The notes below the pieces were generated by a model, which made no database searches, was not told the origin of the DNA, and saw only the letters and a list, made by a program, of their open reading frames with translations. A DNA stretch of 64,000 nt from Tetrastigma voinierianum (Eukaryota > Streptophyta > Magnoliopsida > Vitales > Vitaceae), in the NCBI GenBank assembly GCA_016808115.1, contig JAEQBH010000193.1, forward strand, positions 5,084,001 through 5,148,000, given 5' to 3'. The translations under genes and the position numbers were made by a program. Positions 34,101 through 46,138 of the stretch are shown here, piece after piece; positions within the stretch are counted from its first letter, which is position 1; each line of letters starts with the position of its first letter.

Positions 34101-35250
34101 TGGCTACTTCATCGGCCTTCGGGAGACTTAGTTTATGTAACACTTGCTTCATTGGGAATTAAGTTGGAACTTACATGGTGTGAGCACAGGAAGTAGGCGG
34201 GTTTCCATTTGTGGTTACCAAGGCCAAAGTAGTTTTCCATCTTTGGGTACCCTCTCCTCCGCGTCTCTGGCTCGGTGCCAATAGTAAACTGGATGCTGTA
34301 CTCACTCTTTGTCTCTGACGAGGGCCCGGCTTCTTGGTTGAGAAGTCACGTCACGGCGGGTATAAGTGAGGTTCCCCTTGATGAAGAGCACTAGAATGGG
34401 AGGCTCAGTATGTTTTCAAAGTTGAGAATGCTTCCTCGCACCTCGTATCCCATTGAAAGGCTAACCGGGACTTGGAAGAAAAATTTTGGCATTTATCACT
34501 GCCTGGATACGAATCGGCAAAAGCGACAATCCTTCTGTCGGTAGAACTTCCTTTATGCTTGATGGGAAGGCATGTCAGTCTAACCTTTATCTTGTGCGGA
34601 TTTGCTTCAATTCCTCGGTGGTTATTTATGAAACCGAAATTTCATTGATACCGAAGGCTTGCGCCGTGGATTCGAGTTTCATGTTGTAGTTTTCTCGAAT
34701 GCGGGCAACGGATGGATGGTATGGAGCCAGGTGAGGTGGATTTTACCCGATGTCATCTATGTACACTTCCATAGTTGTACCTAAGCGGTTCTGAGTATCC
34801 CAGATTCCTGACCTCGATATGTAGCTCTGCGTTTTAAAGCGGAAACGACATCACGATAGCAATAGGTTCCTGTATTTGTAATGACGGCATTCCTTTTCTT
34901 GATCACACAGGTCCATCTTGATCACGAAGAGAGAGAGAGAAGAGAGGAAGTTGTGGCGGGACAGGCATCCATAAAGCGAGGAGTTCATGGCTGCGGTGGC
35001 ATCTACGATGGTCGATTCGACGGAGAAAGCGTCGCTGGGCGCGCTTTATTGATGTCGAGTGAAATCGATCTGGTCGCCATTTGCCGTTTACGCGCGGCTA
35101 GTCTGACATTGACCCCAACCAATTCGGGGTATTCTTCCTGATATTATCTGCTGTAGGAGTTTGTTGACTTCTTAGTTGATGGCTTTTGCCTTTAAAGCGC
35201 GAAGCTTCTCCTTTTGTTTGATTGGCTTAAGGGGATGGGGCAGTGTTCGA
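34101..35250 (-). pseudogene. Tat-type reverse transcriptase
   Basis: The catalytic motif reads VYIDDI (YIDDI at 34749-34763) after MSFPLKNAE-like and GTTMEV sequence, in the order FGLKNAGAT...TMEVYIDDM known for Tat elements. The frame is closed within a few codons by TAA. The rest of RT is spread over frames on the minus strand. Clearly inactive. Confidence 0.75.
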
Positions 35251-36200
35251 ACTATGGGTGATTCTGGTAGGATCGATTCTCAGTATGCACTTTTTGCTTC
35301 CATGCGAAGGCGTCTTTGTTTTGTCTTAAAAATGGATAAGGTGGTTTGAAGGTCTTGGCTAGTTTGAGGCCCGGAATATAGGCGAGATGTTTGGTCGTCA
35401 TCCAAGCGATCACAGGTTCCGGTTCTTTTTTGAGGCTTTCGGGTAGAATGAGTACCTCGTCACGCATCGAGCTCGTCCACGTTATACGTTGTCGTAGTTT
35501 TTGTTTCATGGATCTTGAGTAGCATTCCCTAGCCACTGTTGGTCTCCTCGAACCATTCCTACCCTGGATTTCGGTAGGGAATTTGATCATCATGATATCT
35601 TGAGAGGGATGGCTTTTTATTGCATTGAGAAGGTACGCCGACAACATGTTATAAGCGAGCGGGCGTCTCTGACGAGGAATCTTCTGCGTGAGTCGGTAAA
35701 CGGCATGGGGATCTCCCAATGGTACCAATTGTATTGAACTGGAAATTAATACTCTTTCCTGGTGAACCCCTTGAGAGTGTGTTGGGTTCTAGTTTCCTTA
35801 GATGCCCATTTTATCAAAGTGAAGATGATGTCGGCTGAACTCGGATTTAATCGGTCTTGCAGATGGCTTGTTTTGTTGGCCATAGCTGCGAACTACCGGT
35901 GGGTTGTCTACATGAGTGTTAGCATCCCTCTAGATGCAGTGGGCGTGATGGATGTGTCGGCCAGCGGTAGTTTAGACAACGCGATTTAGCTATCTGTTGA
36001 TCTAATCTTTGCGTAGATGGGCCTTAGAACTGGTGATTCCCCTCATCAGCTAATCCTCCACAGGATTACTGGATTTCACCTAGAGTTGTTGGTGTTGGGT
36101 GGAGTCGTTTGTAGAGGTGGTAGTTCTTTGATGGGAACACAGCTCGAGGCAGTTACGGATTTGATTTTTGAGAGGGGATATAAAGCGTCGGAGGTGTCCA
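35251..36200 (-). pseudogene. Tat-type protease and protease-RT linker
   Basis: The open segment 35252-35728 (158 codons) reads LAYNMLSAYLLNAIKSHPS, IKFPTE, TVARECYSRSMKQ, and later FKPPYPFLRQNKDAFAWK, the Tat linker ending in the DVFAW-type motif before RT. Upstream, SSADIIFT and DKMGI near 35815-35860 mark the region just after the protease active site; the D-S/T-G itself is not readable. Confidence 0.7.
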
Positions 36201-36449
36201 TGCCGTATCAATACTCTATTTCTCTCTTGAAATTTGTATGCGGTCATTAGTCACGGTGTCACGTAGTCCCTATGGAACTACGCAATACTTAGGTTGTCTC
36301 TTGTTGTAGGGTCGACTTCATTTGGGTTGGCCACCTCGAGGAATTACTTTCGTTCATTATAGCAAGAACACGCGACGAAATTTGTTAAGGGGTGAAAGCG
36401 TTGGGGCGATAGCGTCGTCGATCTTCCGGTTGCGATGGATCTAAACGAT

Positions 36450-37444
36450 CTACGGGGTTTCCGCCCTCTTTGGGCAGTCCTGGTTGGGATCAGCGCCTGG
36501 TTGGCTTTTTGTCTCTCTTGGGGCTTCGTCCTCGTCGTTTGTCGGCCCAGCTCTTTCTTTGTAGATGGAAGAGCTCTCTTTCTTGGATATAAAGGGCCTC
36601 TTCATAGTTAATATATTTCTCACCTTTTTGCGAGCACCTACGCCATGCTTGTTTGGGATTTTGGAGATGGAAAACATTAAGTCTTTCATTGAATCCTAAG
36701 CCCGGCCGTGAGCAGTGTCCTTGAATTTCGTCGGGTATATCTACCTTTAGAACTTGGCGTTGAATCATTTGGACATGAACCTCGGGCTTTCTTGCGAGCC
36801 ACAGCGATAGTCGGGGATGATAACTTGTCTTTACGTCGTCCTGGCCCCGATGAAGTGAGAGCGAATCGATGGATAACTCCACTGAGATAGGAAATTTGAC
36901 GGTGGGAGTCACATTGAACCATGCCAAAGAATTTAGGCCTTTTCGGGAGTGATAGAAGCTCTGCGCTCGCCACTGGATCACTTGATACCCATGCGGCTCC
37001 GTTTGATTTTGTAAGTGTTGAGATGATTAGCGGGATCTACCTTGCCGTCGAGCGGCACCCTGTGGCATTACGAACTTGGTACGGAAGGGAAGTGGAGTAC
37101 CTCGAGCATAGGGTTGACTCGGTTCATTGTACGAGGTGTCCATAGTATTAGGAGCACGTCCTCTCAACACTTCCTTTACGGCCCGAGCTCTTCTTTGGTG
37201 AACCTCTGTTCCAGCGGTTAACTTTGCTCGCTAGCGAGGATGGCGCGATTCTCCGGGTTCTTGACGTGCTCTCAAGGGTTGCCGTTGCAGCCTTCCCTCC
37301 GAGTAGATGTGGTGTCAGGTGCCCTCGGGCTCGGTTGGATTCTCTTCGGTTTGACCCTTTGGGAGTGCAGATGTGTCTTTGTCCTTCATGGGGGGGAATG
37401 CCTTGACCTTCCTGAGTTTGTCGCTCATCTGGGGTCATGGTCAC
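36450..37444 (-). pseudogene. Tat-type gag
   Basis: Minus-strand pieces 36490-36981 (163 codons) and 37148-37444 (98 codons). The latter starts MTMTPDERQTQEGQG and is hydrophilic, like Tat gag N-termini. The former holds pieces of the gag core and ends in EKYINYEEALYIQ followed by a basic tail with RRGRSPKRDKKPTRR, as in Tat gag. The pieces are in different frames, and the middle is degraded. Confidence 0.6.
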
Positions 37445-37649
37445 GTACGGTGAGTTGTTCTAACTCTGTCGGGCGTTGATTGGTGGCGAAGTGCTTCCAC
37501 CTCGTCGCGTTGGCTGCATTGTTTCTAACATGCTAGGTCGGTTGTCTGCGTTACACAGTGGATCCATCCTTGGAGGGATTAGTGTTGCTCTGCTTGTGTT
37601 GGAGTGTTGATACCATCGATGGCGAAATCGGTTATATTTATAAAATTGT

Positions 37650-37669
37650 GGTTTCCTGAGACGGCGCCG
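37650..37669 (-). other. Primer-binding site of the Tat-type element
   Basis: The minus strand reads CGGCGCCGTCTCAGGAAACC right after the LTR terminus. Many Tat elements carry TGGCGCCGTCTGTGGGAA at this place. The match is clear but has a few changes, including the first base. Confidence 0.65.
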
Positions 37670-38432
37670 TGATGCCTTTTCAGCCCAGGCCCGAATTTTG
37701 GGCGTGGTGAAGCCGTTGGGCCCAGGATCAAGGCTGCGGGTGGGTACAGGCGATGGGATCTTGGATGTGGGGCCCGAAGTAGGATCAGATTCGCCGGGGG
37801 CTGGTTTTGCAACGGGTTTGAAGGTATCGCTCCTCTGTAAAAACAAGAATGAAAGGGGGTCGGCGAGGCTTCGCCGTGGCCGGTCCGTGCCCTAAAGTCA
37901 GGTTTCTTTACGAGGGAAAGAGAGTATGGCTTGCGAATGTGTGGCACGACCTTCTCTTAGATGGGGTGGCCTTGTATTTATAGTAGATGTTGACCGGTTG
38001 GATGGTGATTAGGATTTGTTCCCGTTGGATGGGGCATTTCTTGTGTATAGTATGGTTGATGATGGATATGAAAGAGTAGTTTATTTGGGATAATCTTCGC
38101 TGTATTGGGGGATCCAGGTTGATCTTGATCTGACTATTGTCTTTCTTTCCTTATTGGTGAGATTTGGTGGACTTACGGAATAATATATTATTAGGGACTA
38201 TTCTATTTTCTGTATCTGTGGGAGACTTCCCATAGTTGGTATTTGGGCCAATCGGGTTGGGCCCATGTGCAGAGTGGCACCAAGGCTTGAATGTTGGCAC
38301 AGAAAGGCCTAAATGCTCCAATGGGCGTGTCTCTCCCTTGGGGTTCAGCGGACGGGCCTCGATGTTTCGTTGGGCTGGCCTCTTTCTTGGGCCTGGCAGG
38401 TGGGCTTGAGCCTTATTTTTCGAACCCTATCA
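37670..38432 (-). repeat. 5' LTR of the Tat-type element
   Basis: 763 bp, the same length as 26330-27092. On the minus strand it starts TGATAGGGTTCG at 38432 and ends GGCATCA at 37670. The shared 'cttgtatttatagtagatg' (about 37971-37989) gives TATAAATAC on the minus strand as a candidate TATA box. Confidence 0.87.
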
Positions 38433-38871
38433 ATACCTATATGATTGGACGTAGATTTTTACAAATGTTATCAAAATTGATCTTTGATCTTAATGTGGAG
38501 TTTTATTTGGCTTCAAGTCTTTTATTTTTTGAAAACATTTGGCTTCACATTCTTATAAGACTTAACAAAGACGTGTGTTTTCTTTTTATTACACAAAAAT
38601 GTTGTGTTTGTATTAAGGGTTTGATATTTATCGCATTTCACATAAGATAAAGCAGAAAGTTTATTGTACTTATAACTATTATGCTGTTCTTTTAACCTAG
38701 TCTAGTAGATAAATTTTAAAATCGTGAAGGCTCTTGTAGGACTAAAATGATAATTTACAAGATCGAATTTGTCACAATTTTGAAAAGCCTATTCCACATC
38801 TCGCAGCTGGGACTGTGCTTCGGCATGGTTGGAAATGGTTAAGCGTAGGATTACGTGAGACGTGGTGTTAG
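38433..38871. other. Unassigned AT-rich spacer
   Basis: About 440 bp between the Tat LTR and the next LTR. AT-rich, no domain-bearing frame, no repeat recognised. It may be the older sequence into which the Tat element inserted. Confidence 0.4.
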
Positions 38872-40527
38872 TGTAACACCCCGAAATGTACCCTAGTAGT
38901 TTCCGACATGTTTAGGGTATTTTGTAGGCATAATTTGAATGTTTCGTGATTTAAATGCGAAACATGGAAATTAAGAAACCCGGAAAGTTTACAAGATACA
39001 AGGGCAAACTTGTAATTTGGCAAAAAGGATATGAAAGTCATAAAATAGGAAGAGTGTGGGTTAAATTAGAATATGGCATAAGTTGCTTTGCAAAAGGAAA
39101 GGAGTTTAAGGACTAAAAGGCAAATAAGGAAACTTAAAACAAAAAAATGGGTTTTCTTGTCTTGGCCAAACATGGCCTTAACAAACATGGGATTTAAAGA
39201 CCAAAATTGGTCTCCATTTGGAGAGAGCTCAAAAACGGATGGGAGAAGGAGAGAAGAAGAGGAAGAGGAAGAGGAAGAGGAGAAGAAGAGAAGCCAAGCA
39301 AAAAGGTATGGAACTACATGGAATTTGAAAGTTTTGTATGAGTTTCCATGTTTGTATAGTTATTAGTTTGTCCCCAAAAACTTAGGGTTTTGTTAGGATT
39401 TCTTCCTAACCCTAAAATTCTTAAAAGCAAGCTTGTGAAGCACCGAATAGTCTGAAGCATATGAAATCCTCTCTTTGAGGATGGATTCATAGTTCAATGA
39501 AAGTAATTGAGTTAGGGTTTAGAACAAACCCTAACTAATCATCATGTTTAGTTTGTGTATGGGTTATGACCCATATTAGAGTTGTTTGGAAGAAATTCAT
39601 GGAAGATTTTTGAAATAAAGATAAGTATTGAAAGAGGAATTGAATAGAAAAAGAAGAGGGATTCTGAGGAATTGAAAATATACTTTTGATGTGTGTAGGA
39701 AGTATGGAGTTGATTGGGTAGCAAAAATATGGAAAAATGGGAGAAAAACACACATTCTGGGCATTTTCGGGTGACATGTACCGGTACACCTTGAACATGT
39801 ACAGGTACATGTCAACCGAACATGTCTTGGGGTACATGTCGCCAGGTATGTCTTCTTTGCCTGCTCTATTTTGACTAGTCTTTGTATTTTAGCCATAACT
39901 TGCTCATTTCTTATCCGATTTGAGTGATTCAAGTGGCTAATTAAACTAGACTTCAAGGAAAACTAAACATCCAGAAATAGGCATCGTCAAATTCTGACTC
40001 TAAGAGTAGCCCAAAAAATTCACTCCAAAAGTGGGGCCCGTGTGAAGCCAAATTACGGTTCCGGTTTGATCATAGAGTAGTCCGGGTTGTTTAGGACATA
40101 ATTTGAGTTTCGGTGCTCCGATTTGGGTGATTTCAGTTGGAGGAGAACCCTTAGCACCTTAGCTTTAAAGGAGTACAAAGAACAAGTGTCAAATATGGAG
40201 TCAAGATACTGGAAAATGAGTATTACAAACTGTCCCAAGTGTAATATCGGTAAATTGACTAGTTTGACATGAAAATGCCATAACTTTAGTTTGGATGATC
40301 CAATTGGAATGATTCCAATTTCTAAGTAAAGTAGATTCATAGAGGAATAAGAATACATGAATATGATATGAATATAGGATTATATAATATGAATATATGA
40401 TAGACATACCTAAATGAATAGATAGAACATGCTAGGAACTCATATTAGATATGCTTAAATACTAAGAACGATAGAGATAAGTAAAGATGACAAAGCACAC
40501 CACGTGAATGTGTATACGTACCACGAA

Positions 40528-40530
<3 letters not shown>

Positions 40531-40593
<63 letters not shown>
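40531..40593. repeat. (TA)n microsatellite
   Basis: About 31 uninterrupted TA units inside the long LTR. Confidence 0.97.
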
Positions 40594-40596
<3 letters not shown>

Positions 40597-40876
40597 TATG
40601 AGCAGTAAATGAATGCACGAGAAAAATATGAAATAGGAATATGAAGTATAAATATGAGAAACGAATATAGATTAAAGTAATGATAGTATATGTGCATAGC
40701 TTAATCCTTATTGTAATAGTTATTCATGCTTATGAGATATGTACGAAAAATGTAATAAAGCAGTTGCACATCGACCAAGTAGAGGGATAGATTGGCATGC
40801 CATTAGAGAATAAGTCTGCAGCATTTCTGATATCGGTGGCCCCGAAAGGGTCACCACAGCGCCTTCGGGCCCTTCA

Positions 40877-41060
40877 TAGATGGTCATTGTCTTGAACAAT
40901 GATAATAGCGCCGGGCGCTATAGATGGTCATTCTCGTACAATGATAACGAGGCGCCTCAGGGCCCCTTTATAGATGGTCATTGTCTCGTCTGATATGGCG
41001 CTCTCAGGGCCCTTCATAGACCACTATTTCGTCACGGTGAAGTACAGCGCCGGACCCCTT
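40877..41060 (+). repeat. Minisatellite, 44-50-bp unit
   Basis: 'tagatggtcatt' recurs at 40877, 40921 and 40971, with a diverged 'catagaccactattt' near 41016. Each unit carries 'caatgataa' and a 'gcgcc...gggccccttcata' piece. Four imperfect units. Confidence 0.75.
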
Positions 41061-41270
41061 CATAGTTTTACATCCTTCTTTGGTATTTACAGGCATGAAA
41101 GTGAAAGTAATATGAAACGTATAACATGAAAACAATTTATGAAATTAGTACAAGTATAAATATATGTCCTTTGGGAGAAATGAATAATTATAAGTTCTGA
41201 AAGACATATGATCGTATGACTACCTAGGACCGAAGTATGAATGAGTGCACTCCTATTGGTGCTTGAAGCA

Positions 41271-41459
41271 CTCCTGATGGCTAACCGGCCTCTGATGAGT
41301 GCCCGGCCTCCTGTTGGTGCTACGGCACTCCTGTTGCGTGGGTAGCCACGTTTTGATTGGTGCTCCGGCACTCCTGCTGGTGCTACGACACTCCTGTTGC
41401 GTGGGCAGGCACGTCCTGATCGGTGCTTCGGCACTCCTGCTGGTGCTACGACACTCCTG
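41271..41459 (+). repeat. 63-bp minisatellite
   Basis: Two clear units (41334-41396, 41397-41459) and one diverged unit before them. The core is 'ctcctgttgcgtgggcaggc' and 'tcggtgcttcggcactcctg'. Because 63 is a multiple of three, the array gives a fake 21-residue protein repeat in a 71-codon open frame. Confidence 0.88.
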
Positions 41460-41468
41460 TTCTATATT

Positions 41469-41821
41469 GTACCTTCGGGTACTTATTATACTACGTCCTA
41501 CTCATTTCTTATGATTGGTCTAGGTAGTCAGATAGACATGTGATAAGTCACTGAGTAAAGAATAAGAATAAGATCTGAATGTACCTACGTATACGTTACA
41601 TAGTACTGCGAGTGCTCGCATGTCGATTAATGCAATAGTACCCTACGGGTACTCAGGCATCGATAAAATAAGTATAAGTTCTGTAGTACCACGGGTACTC
41701 TCGTATCGATAAAAAATAAGTATAAGTCACCTTAATATAAGTATAAGTCCACGTAATATAAGTACAAGTCGATGGTACCTCTGGTACTTAGTATAATGGT
41801 CAGTATTAGTACCTACGGTAC
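41469..41821 (+). repeat. Recurrent GTACC-loop-GGTAC hairpins
   Basis: Five perfect 5-bp stems with 3-5-base loops: gtaccttcgggtac (41469-41482), gtaccctacgggtac (41638), gtaccacgggtac (41686), gtacctctggtac (41775), gtacctacggtac (41809). Between them 'aagtataagt' repeats. The set lies in the right part of the long LTR and probably comes from an old tandem repeat. Confidence 0.75.
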
Positions 41822-43104
41822 TTTTGTATCGAATAAGCTCTAGTGTAAGATCCAGAAGTACAAGATTCATGCTAAAGTAATACAAGAGTATAAGATCAGA
41901 AATACATGTATATGCTCAAGTGTACAAGACTAGGATTACGTAATACCGATTATACGTTCCGTGTATCTACGTAGTACCTCTGGGTGCCCCAGGAATAAGT
42001 GTAAACTCGAGTAGTATAAATTATAAGCCCTATGGTATAAGCATAAGTTACGCCAAGCTCCTACGGGAGTGCAGGGATAGATATAAGTGCAGTGCGTGTA
42101 TAAGTACCTCTTGTATAGCGTAAATACGTAGCTCTACAGGGAGATGCGAGCAAAGTATAAGATGAGATGAAGTATGGAGTGCGTGATAAGTACCTCCGTC
42201 TAAGTATATGTATAAGTTGATCACAGGTATATAAGGAATCTGAATAAATCTGTGTCCTACGGGAGATCGGACAGAATAAGTCCCCCGTGAGTGTAAGATC
42301 TGAGTAAGTATAAGATCTGAATGTTATAAGTATAAGTTAGAATAGAATAAATTACGCCATAAGTGCTTAGATGCGAGTAAGTATAAGTTGCTCCTAAGTA
42401 TAAGTTCGATCTGATGAAGTGATGCTCTCCTATGGGAGATGTAAGAATCTGTTAAAAGTCCTGAGAGTACAAGTAGACGAAATTATGTTAATAGCGCTGA
42501 ATAGGAAAACGACCTGAAAACGAGAAAGTCATGATACATGTAAAAGAGACGAAGTGGATGCCTTGCCATTGTATATGTCTAAGTTTGCTTTGAATATGAT
42601 CTGACATGTTATACATTTTGATTATATGAATTCATGAAGATTAGATATCGGTTATTGTTTTATGTTGTGATTAAAAGTATAAATGCATGTGTTTACGTAT
42701 AAGTTATAAAAATATGTTTCCTTTAGTAAAGCTTGGCACGAGGTTTGTCAGGTGTAGAGTCGAGAAGGCGTCGAGAACATCGCATACGGCTGGGTAACAC
42801 ACTTGTAAGGGGTTCAACTACATGTAGGTTACGTACTACGGTTGTAAATGTAAAAATCTGGAGTTTGTATTTGTAAATGGGACTCAGTATATGTGTATAG
42901 ATTTTGATGGACACCACTCCGATGGTAGTTCTTTTGATTTGTATATAATATTTTGAATTTGTTATAAGATGTGGGCCATACACACAGGTATAAGTTCGGC
43001 TTTAGAAAAAAAAAATCAGGTAAAGAGTCCTAGTATATGGTTCTACTTTTAGAACTCGGTTTTGGATCCCTTGTCAGGTCGGACCCAGAGAATCGGGGTG
43101 TGAC

Positions 43105-43749
<645 letters not shown>

Positions 43750-43866
43750 AGAAAATCAAACTTACAATCTATATTTGAAGAGTAGTCCTTCCACACGCTT
43801 ATCTTACATCAGTCAAGAGAGAAAACTAAGATTTTTTCTTCACACTTCTATCTTACATTCGTTACA

Positions 43867-43874
43867 TATTTATA
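43867..43874 (-). promoter_or_regulatory. Candidate pararetroviral TATA box
   Basis: The minus strand reads CCTATAAATATG. It lies downstream of the last viral ORF, where Caulimoviridae place the promoter of the pregenomic RNA. TGATGTAA motifs on the same strand upstream (about 44127-44136) and just downstream (about 43807-43814) resemble the as-1/TGACG-type elements of such promoters. Transcription would run out of the copy toward lower coordinates. Confidence 0.5.
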
Positions 43875-44234
43875 GGAGCTTTCGGACTTGAAATCCTAAA
43901 CTCAATCTGGTTTAAGAATCTTTGCACAGTTCTGGTATTTGAATACCATGGGCTGAAATATTGTGGGCGTCTTGCCTTCAATCAAATCTCCTTTTTATCT
44001 TGTTGGAGGAATCTTCTTTTTGTCAAATCTTCTTTGCCTTTTAATCTTGTCAAAAAGTTTTAATCTTGTCAAAAAGAATCTGCTTTTCTTCAAATCATCT
44101 TTTACTTTGTCGAGAATCTTCTTTGTTACATCATATCTTGTCGATATCGATCTTTTTCCTCTTTGACTATTCTTGTCAGTTCTACTTGAAGCGAATCTTT
44201 CTTGGTGCTCTTCATCGATCAATCTTCTCGACAT

Positions 44235-45246
44235 AGTCTAAAGCATATTGGGAAGGCAATTCTCTGCTTCAATCATATTTATCTTTTTTGATAAAAATCT
44301 TTTCTTTAGTCGAGGGTGGCCACGCAATCTTGAAATCTTAATAGAGACGGTCGATCACGGCTTACCATAGCACGAATGGTAGCTTCAATGCACTCTCCAT
44401 GCAGTAGTTTCACGACAATCAATCAAGTCCCCTTCTATAATGAATGTTTTCTTCATTTGAGGCTTGAAAATCTTTTTGTGTTTGAAATCATATTCCTTTC
44501 TGGATCACTTTCACATTGAATGAAGTGCAGACGGAAATCTTTGATTAATATTCAAAATGCGGAATTGCTGTAAAAAATCAAGTGCTAATGTATCATTAAT
44601 CGATATAAGGGAGTTATTTTCAAAATTGTCCTTTACTCCCTCTTTAATCCAACCCGGTAAATTATGAATTTAGGAAAATGCAGTAATGGTAAAATTAGAT
44701 AGTGGCGATCTTTGCCAAAAAAATCGTACCAATCACAGACTCTCTTAGGATACGCTCCTTGTAGAAAGTAAGTGCAGGATAGATTCCTGATTTATCAATA
44801 ATCATATTTTTGGTATCGGATAAACCGAATAATCTCTCCATCATGTCAGAATGTAATTTGATGAGTTCCTTTTCAGGATTCATCTCACTAGTTTCAAAAA
44901 TCGGTTTTGCTCTAGAAGTTTGAGGGCGTAATGAAATCGTTTGTGAGGATTCTCCTTTTTCAAATTTCTTTTGCTCAACATCAGAATCCTCTGAAATATT
45001 TATTTTTGAAAAATCGATGCTTCCTTTCAAATAGGAAGTTAAAATCTTTTCATTTTCAGTGAATGTTTTAACACGATTTTCGAAATCAGTAACAAATCTT
45101 TTTACGTCTTGTTTTACATTAATTAAAGTGGATTCTGACTCAACAAGACGATCAAGACAATCAGTCAAACTTATAAGTTGATCAAAGATTTTAGACATTT
45201 CTGATAAGCTTTCTACAGCTTCATCAATCTTTGGTGTTTCCTCCAT
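44235..45246 (-). pseudogene. Pararetroviral last ORF, TAV-like position
   Basis: The open part 44695-45246 has 183 codons, is acidic and helical at its N-terminus (heptad-like in residues 1-85), with a Ser/Thr-rich middle. Its ATG (45244-45246) overlaps the end of the RT ORF by 23 nt in another frame. Past the stop at 44695, further pieces in other frames go on to about 44235. In Caulimoviridae the ORF after pol encodes the translational transactivator/viroplasmin, which supports re-initiation on polycistronic RNA; assignment here is by position and layout, as I cannot see a decisive motif. Confidence 0.55.
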
Positions 45247-46138
45247 CTCTGGTTAGGAAATCTGCAGCAATATTTTTGTCAGAACGAATTATATCAATAT
45301 CAAAAATGTATTCAGAACAATAAGTTTGCCATCTAATCAATCGCTTGTATTCAGGTTTTGAAGGTAAATTATTTTTTATAAAAGCCTTAACCTGAGTGTT
45401 ATCTGTTCTAAGTAAAAATCTTTTAGGTAATAAAAAATACGAGAATTTCTTTAATCCTTTGATAACTGCCAAAAATTCTTTTTCATTTATATGATATCTT
45501 TCTTCCGTAGGGGTAAATGTTCCAGAGGTATACCTGCATAATTCTTCAGTGTTATTTTGAATCCTTTTTAGAACTGCAGCCCATGTGCTATCAGATGAAT
45601 CGGTTTCAAGTATTAAATCATCATTATCAAGTGGAAGTTTTAACTTTGGTAAGTCAATACATTGGGATTTTATAAATCTAATATGTTCTTCATGTTCTTT
45701 AGTAAACACAAATCTATTCTTTTCACTTGTTAATTTTCTTAATGGTTTTCTCAAATCAGCAAGGTTTTTAATAAATCCTTCGGCATAGTTTAAAATTCCT
45801 AAAAATCTCTGCAATTGTTTTCTATCCGTTAACTTCTCAGGAAAATCCTTAATCTTTTCTAGAATATGATTATGTAATTCTATTCCATCATAATCAATCA
45901 TTAATCCTAAAAATTCAATCTTTTGTTCTCCAATTATAGATTTCTTTTTGGATAATCCAATACCATGTGTTTTACATAAATCTATAAAAATATCCAAATG
46001 CTTTAAATGCTGTTCCTTTGTTTTTGAAGAGATTAACATATCATCAACATAAACATGGATAAAATCATAATCTTTAAATATATTGTCCATTTTCTGGAAA
46101 AATTTGAGGCGTTTTAATCGAAAGGTAGAACATTCCAT
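45224..46138 (-). CDS. Pararetroviral reverse transcriptase and RNase H (C-terminal part)
   Basis: A 304-codon open frame, the best kept part of the virus. RT active site YVDDM at 46037-46051 (residues 30-34), RT thumb with LGLMIDYDGI, the connection region with QLQRFLGILNYAEGFI, then RNase H with ETDSSDSTWAAVL, HINEKEFLAVIKGLKKF, LRTDNTQVK and NIAADFLTR near the end. These are standard pararetrovirus features; the enzyme copies pregenomic RNA to DNA in the cytoplasm. The Met at 46138 is internal: the RT N-terminus lies upstream in other frames, so this is a fragment of a broken pol gene. Confidence 0.92.
   Translation of the reverse strand: MECSTFRLKRLKFFQKMDNIFKDYDFIHVYVDDMLISSKTKEQHLKHLDIFIDLCKTHGIGLSKKKSIIGEQKIEFLGLMIDYDGIELHNHILEKIKDFPEKLTDRKQLQRFLGILNYAEGFIKNLADLRKPLRKLTSEKNRFVFTKEHEEHIRFIKSQCIDLPKLKLPLDNDDLILETDSSDSTWAAVLKRIQNNTEELCRYTSGTFTPTEERYHINEKEFLAVIKGLKKFSYFLLPKRFLLRTDNTQVKAFIKNNLPSKPEYKRLIRWQTYCSEYIFDIDIIRSDKNIAADFLTRDGGNTKD

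Larger units (their letters stand above)
26330..38432 (-). mobile_element. Tat-type Ty3/gypsy retrotransposon
   Basis: A 12.1-kb minus-strand element between two 763-bp direct repeats. On the minus strand the order is 5' LTR, primer site, gag, protease, RT (YIDDI), RNase H (NNEAEYE), integrase (KLGPNWEGPY), long 3' region, 3' LTR. The integrase and RT wording are those of the Tat lineage. All ORFs are broken. Flanks read aacct (26325-26329) and tacct (38434-38438), a possible decayed target duplication with one mismatch and a one-base offset. Large Tat and Ogre elements commonly have a long, repeat-rich 3' region like this one. Confidence 0.85.
38872..43104 (+). repeat. Long gypsy LTR (Del/Tekay-like), solo-like
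   Basis: It begins TGTAACACCCCG and ends TCGGGGTGTGAC, the near-inverted terminal pair typical of Del/Tekay LTRs, giving about 4.2 kb. No primer site or coding follows at 43105 and no gag-pol lies on either side, so it is best read as a solo LTR. The flanks gttag and cgatc do not match. It holds a TA microsatellite, two minisatellites and a series of small hairpins described separately. Long LTRs up to about 4 kb are known in this lineage. Confidence 0.6.

Noticed and set aside
40455..40697. 80-codon minus-strand frame with Tyr-Ile repeats
   Set aside because: Produced by the (TA)n microsatellite at 40531-40593.
41299..41514. 71-codon frame with a 21-residue repeat
   Set aside because: The repeat is the 63-bp minisatellite read in frame; it lies inside an LTR and has no conserved start.
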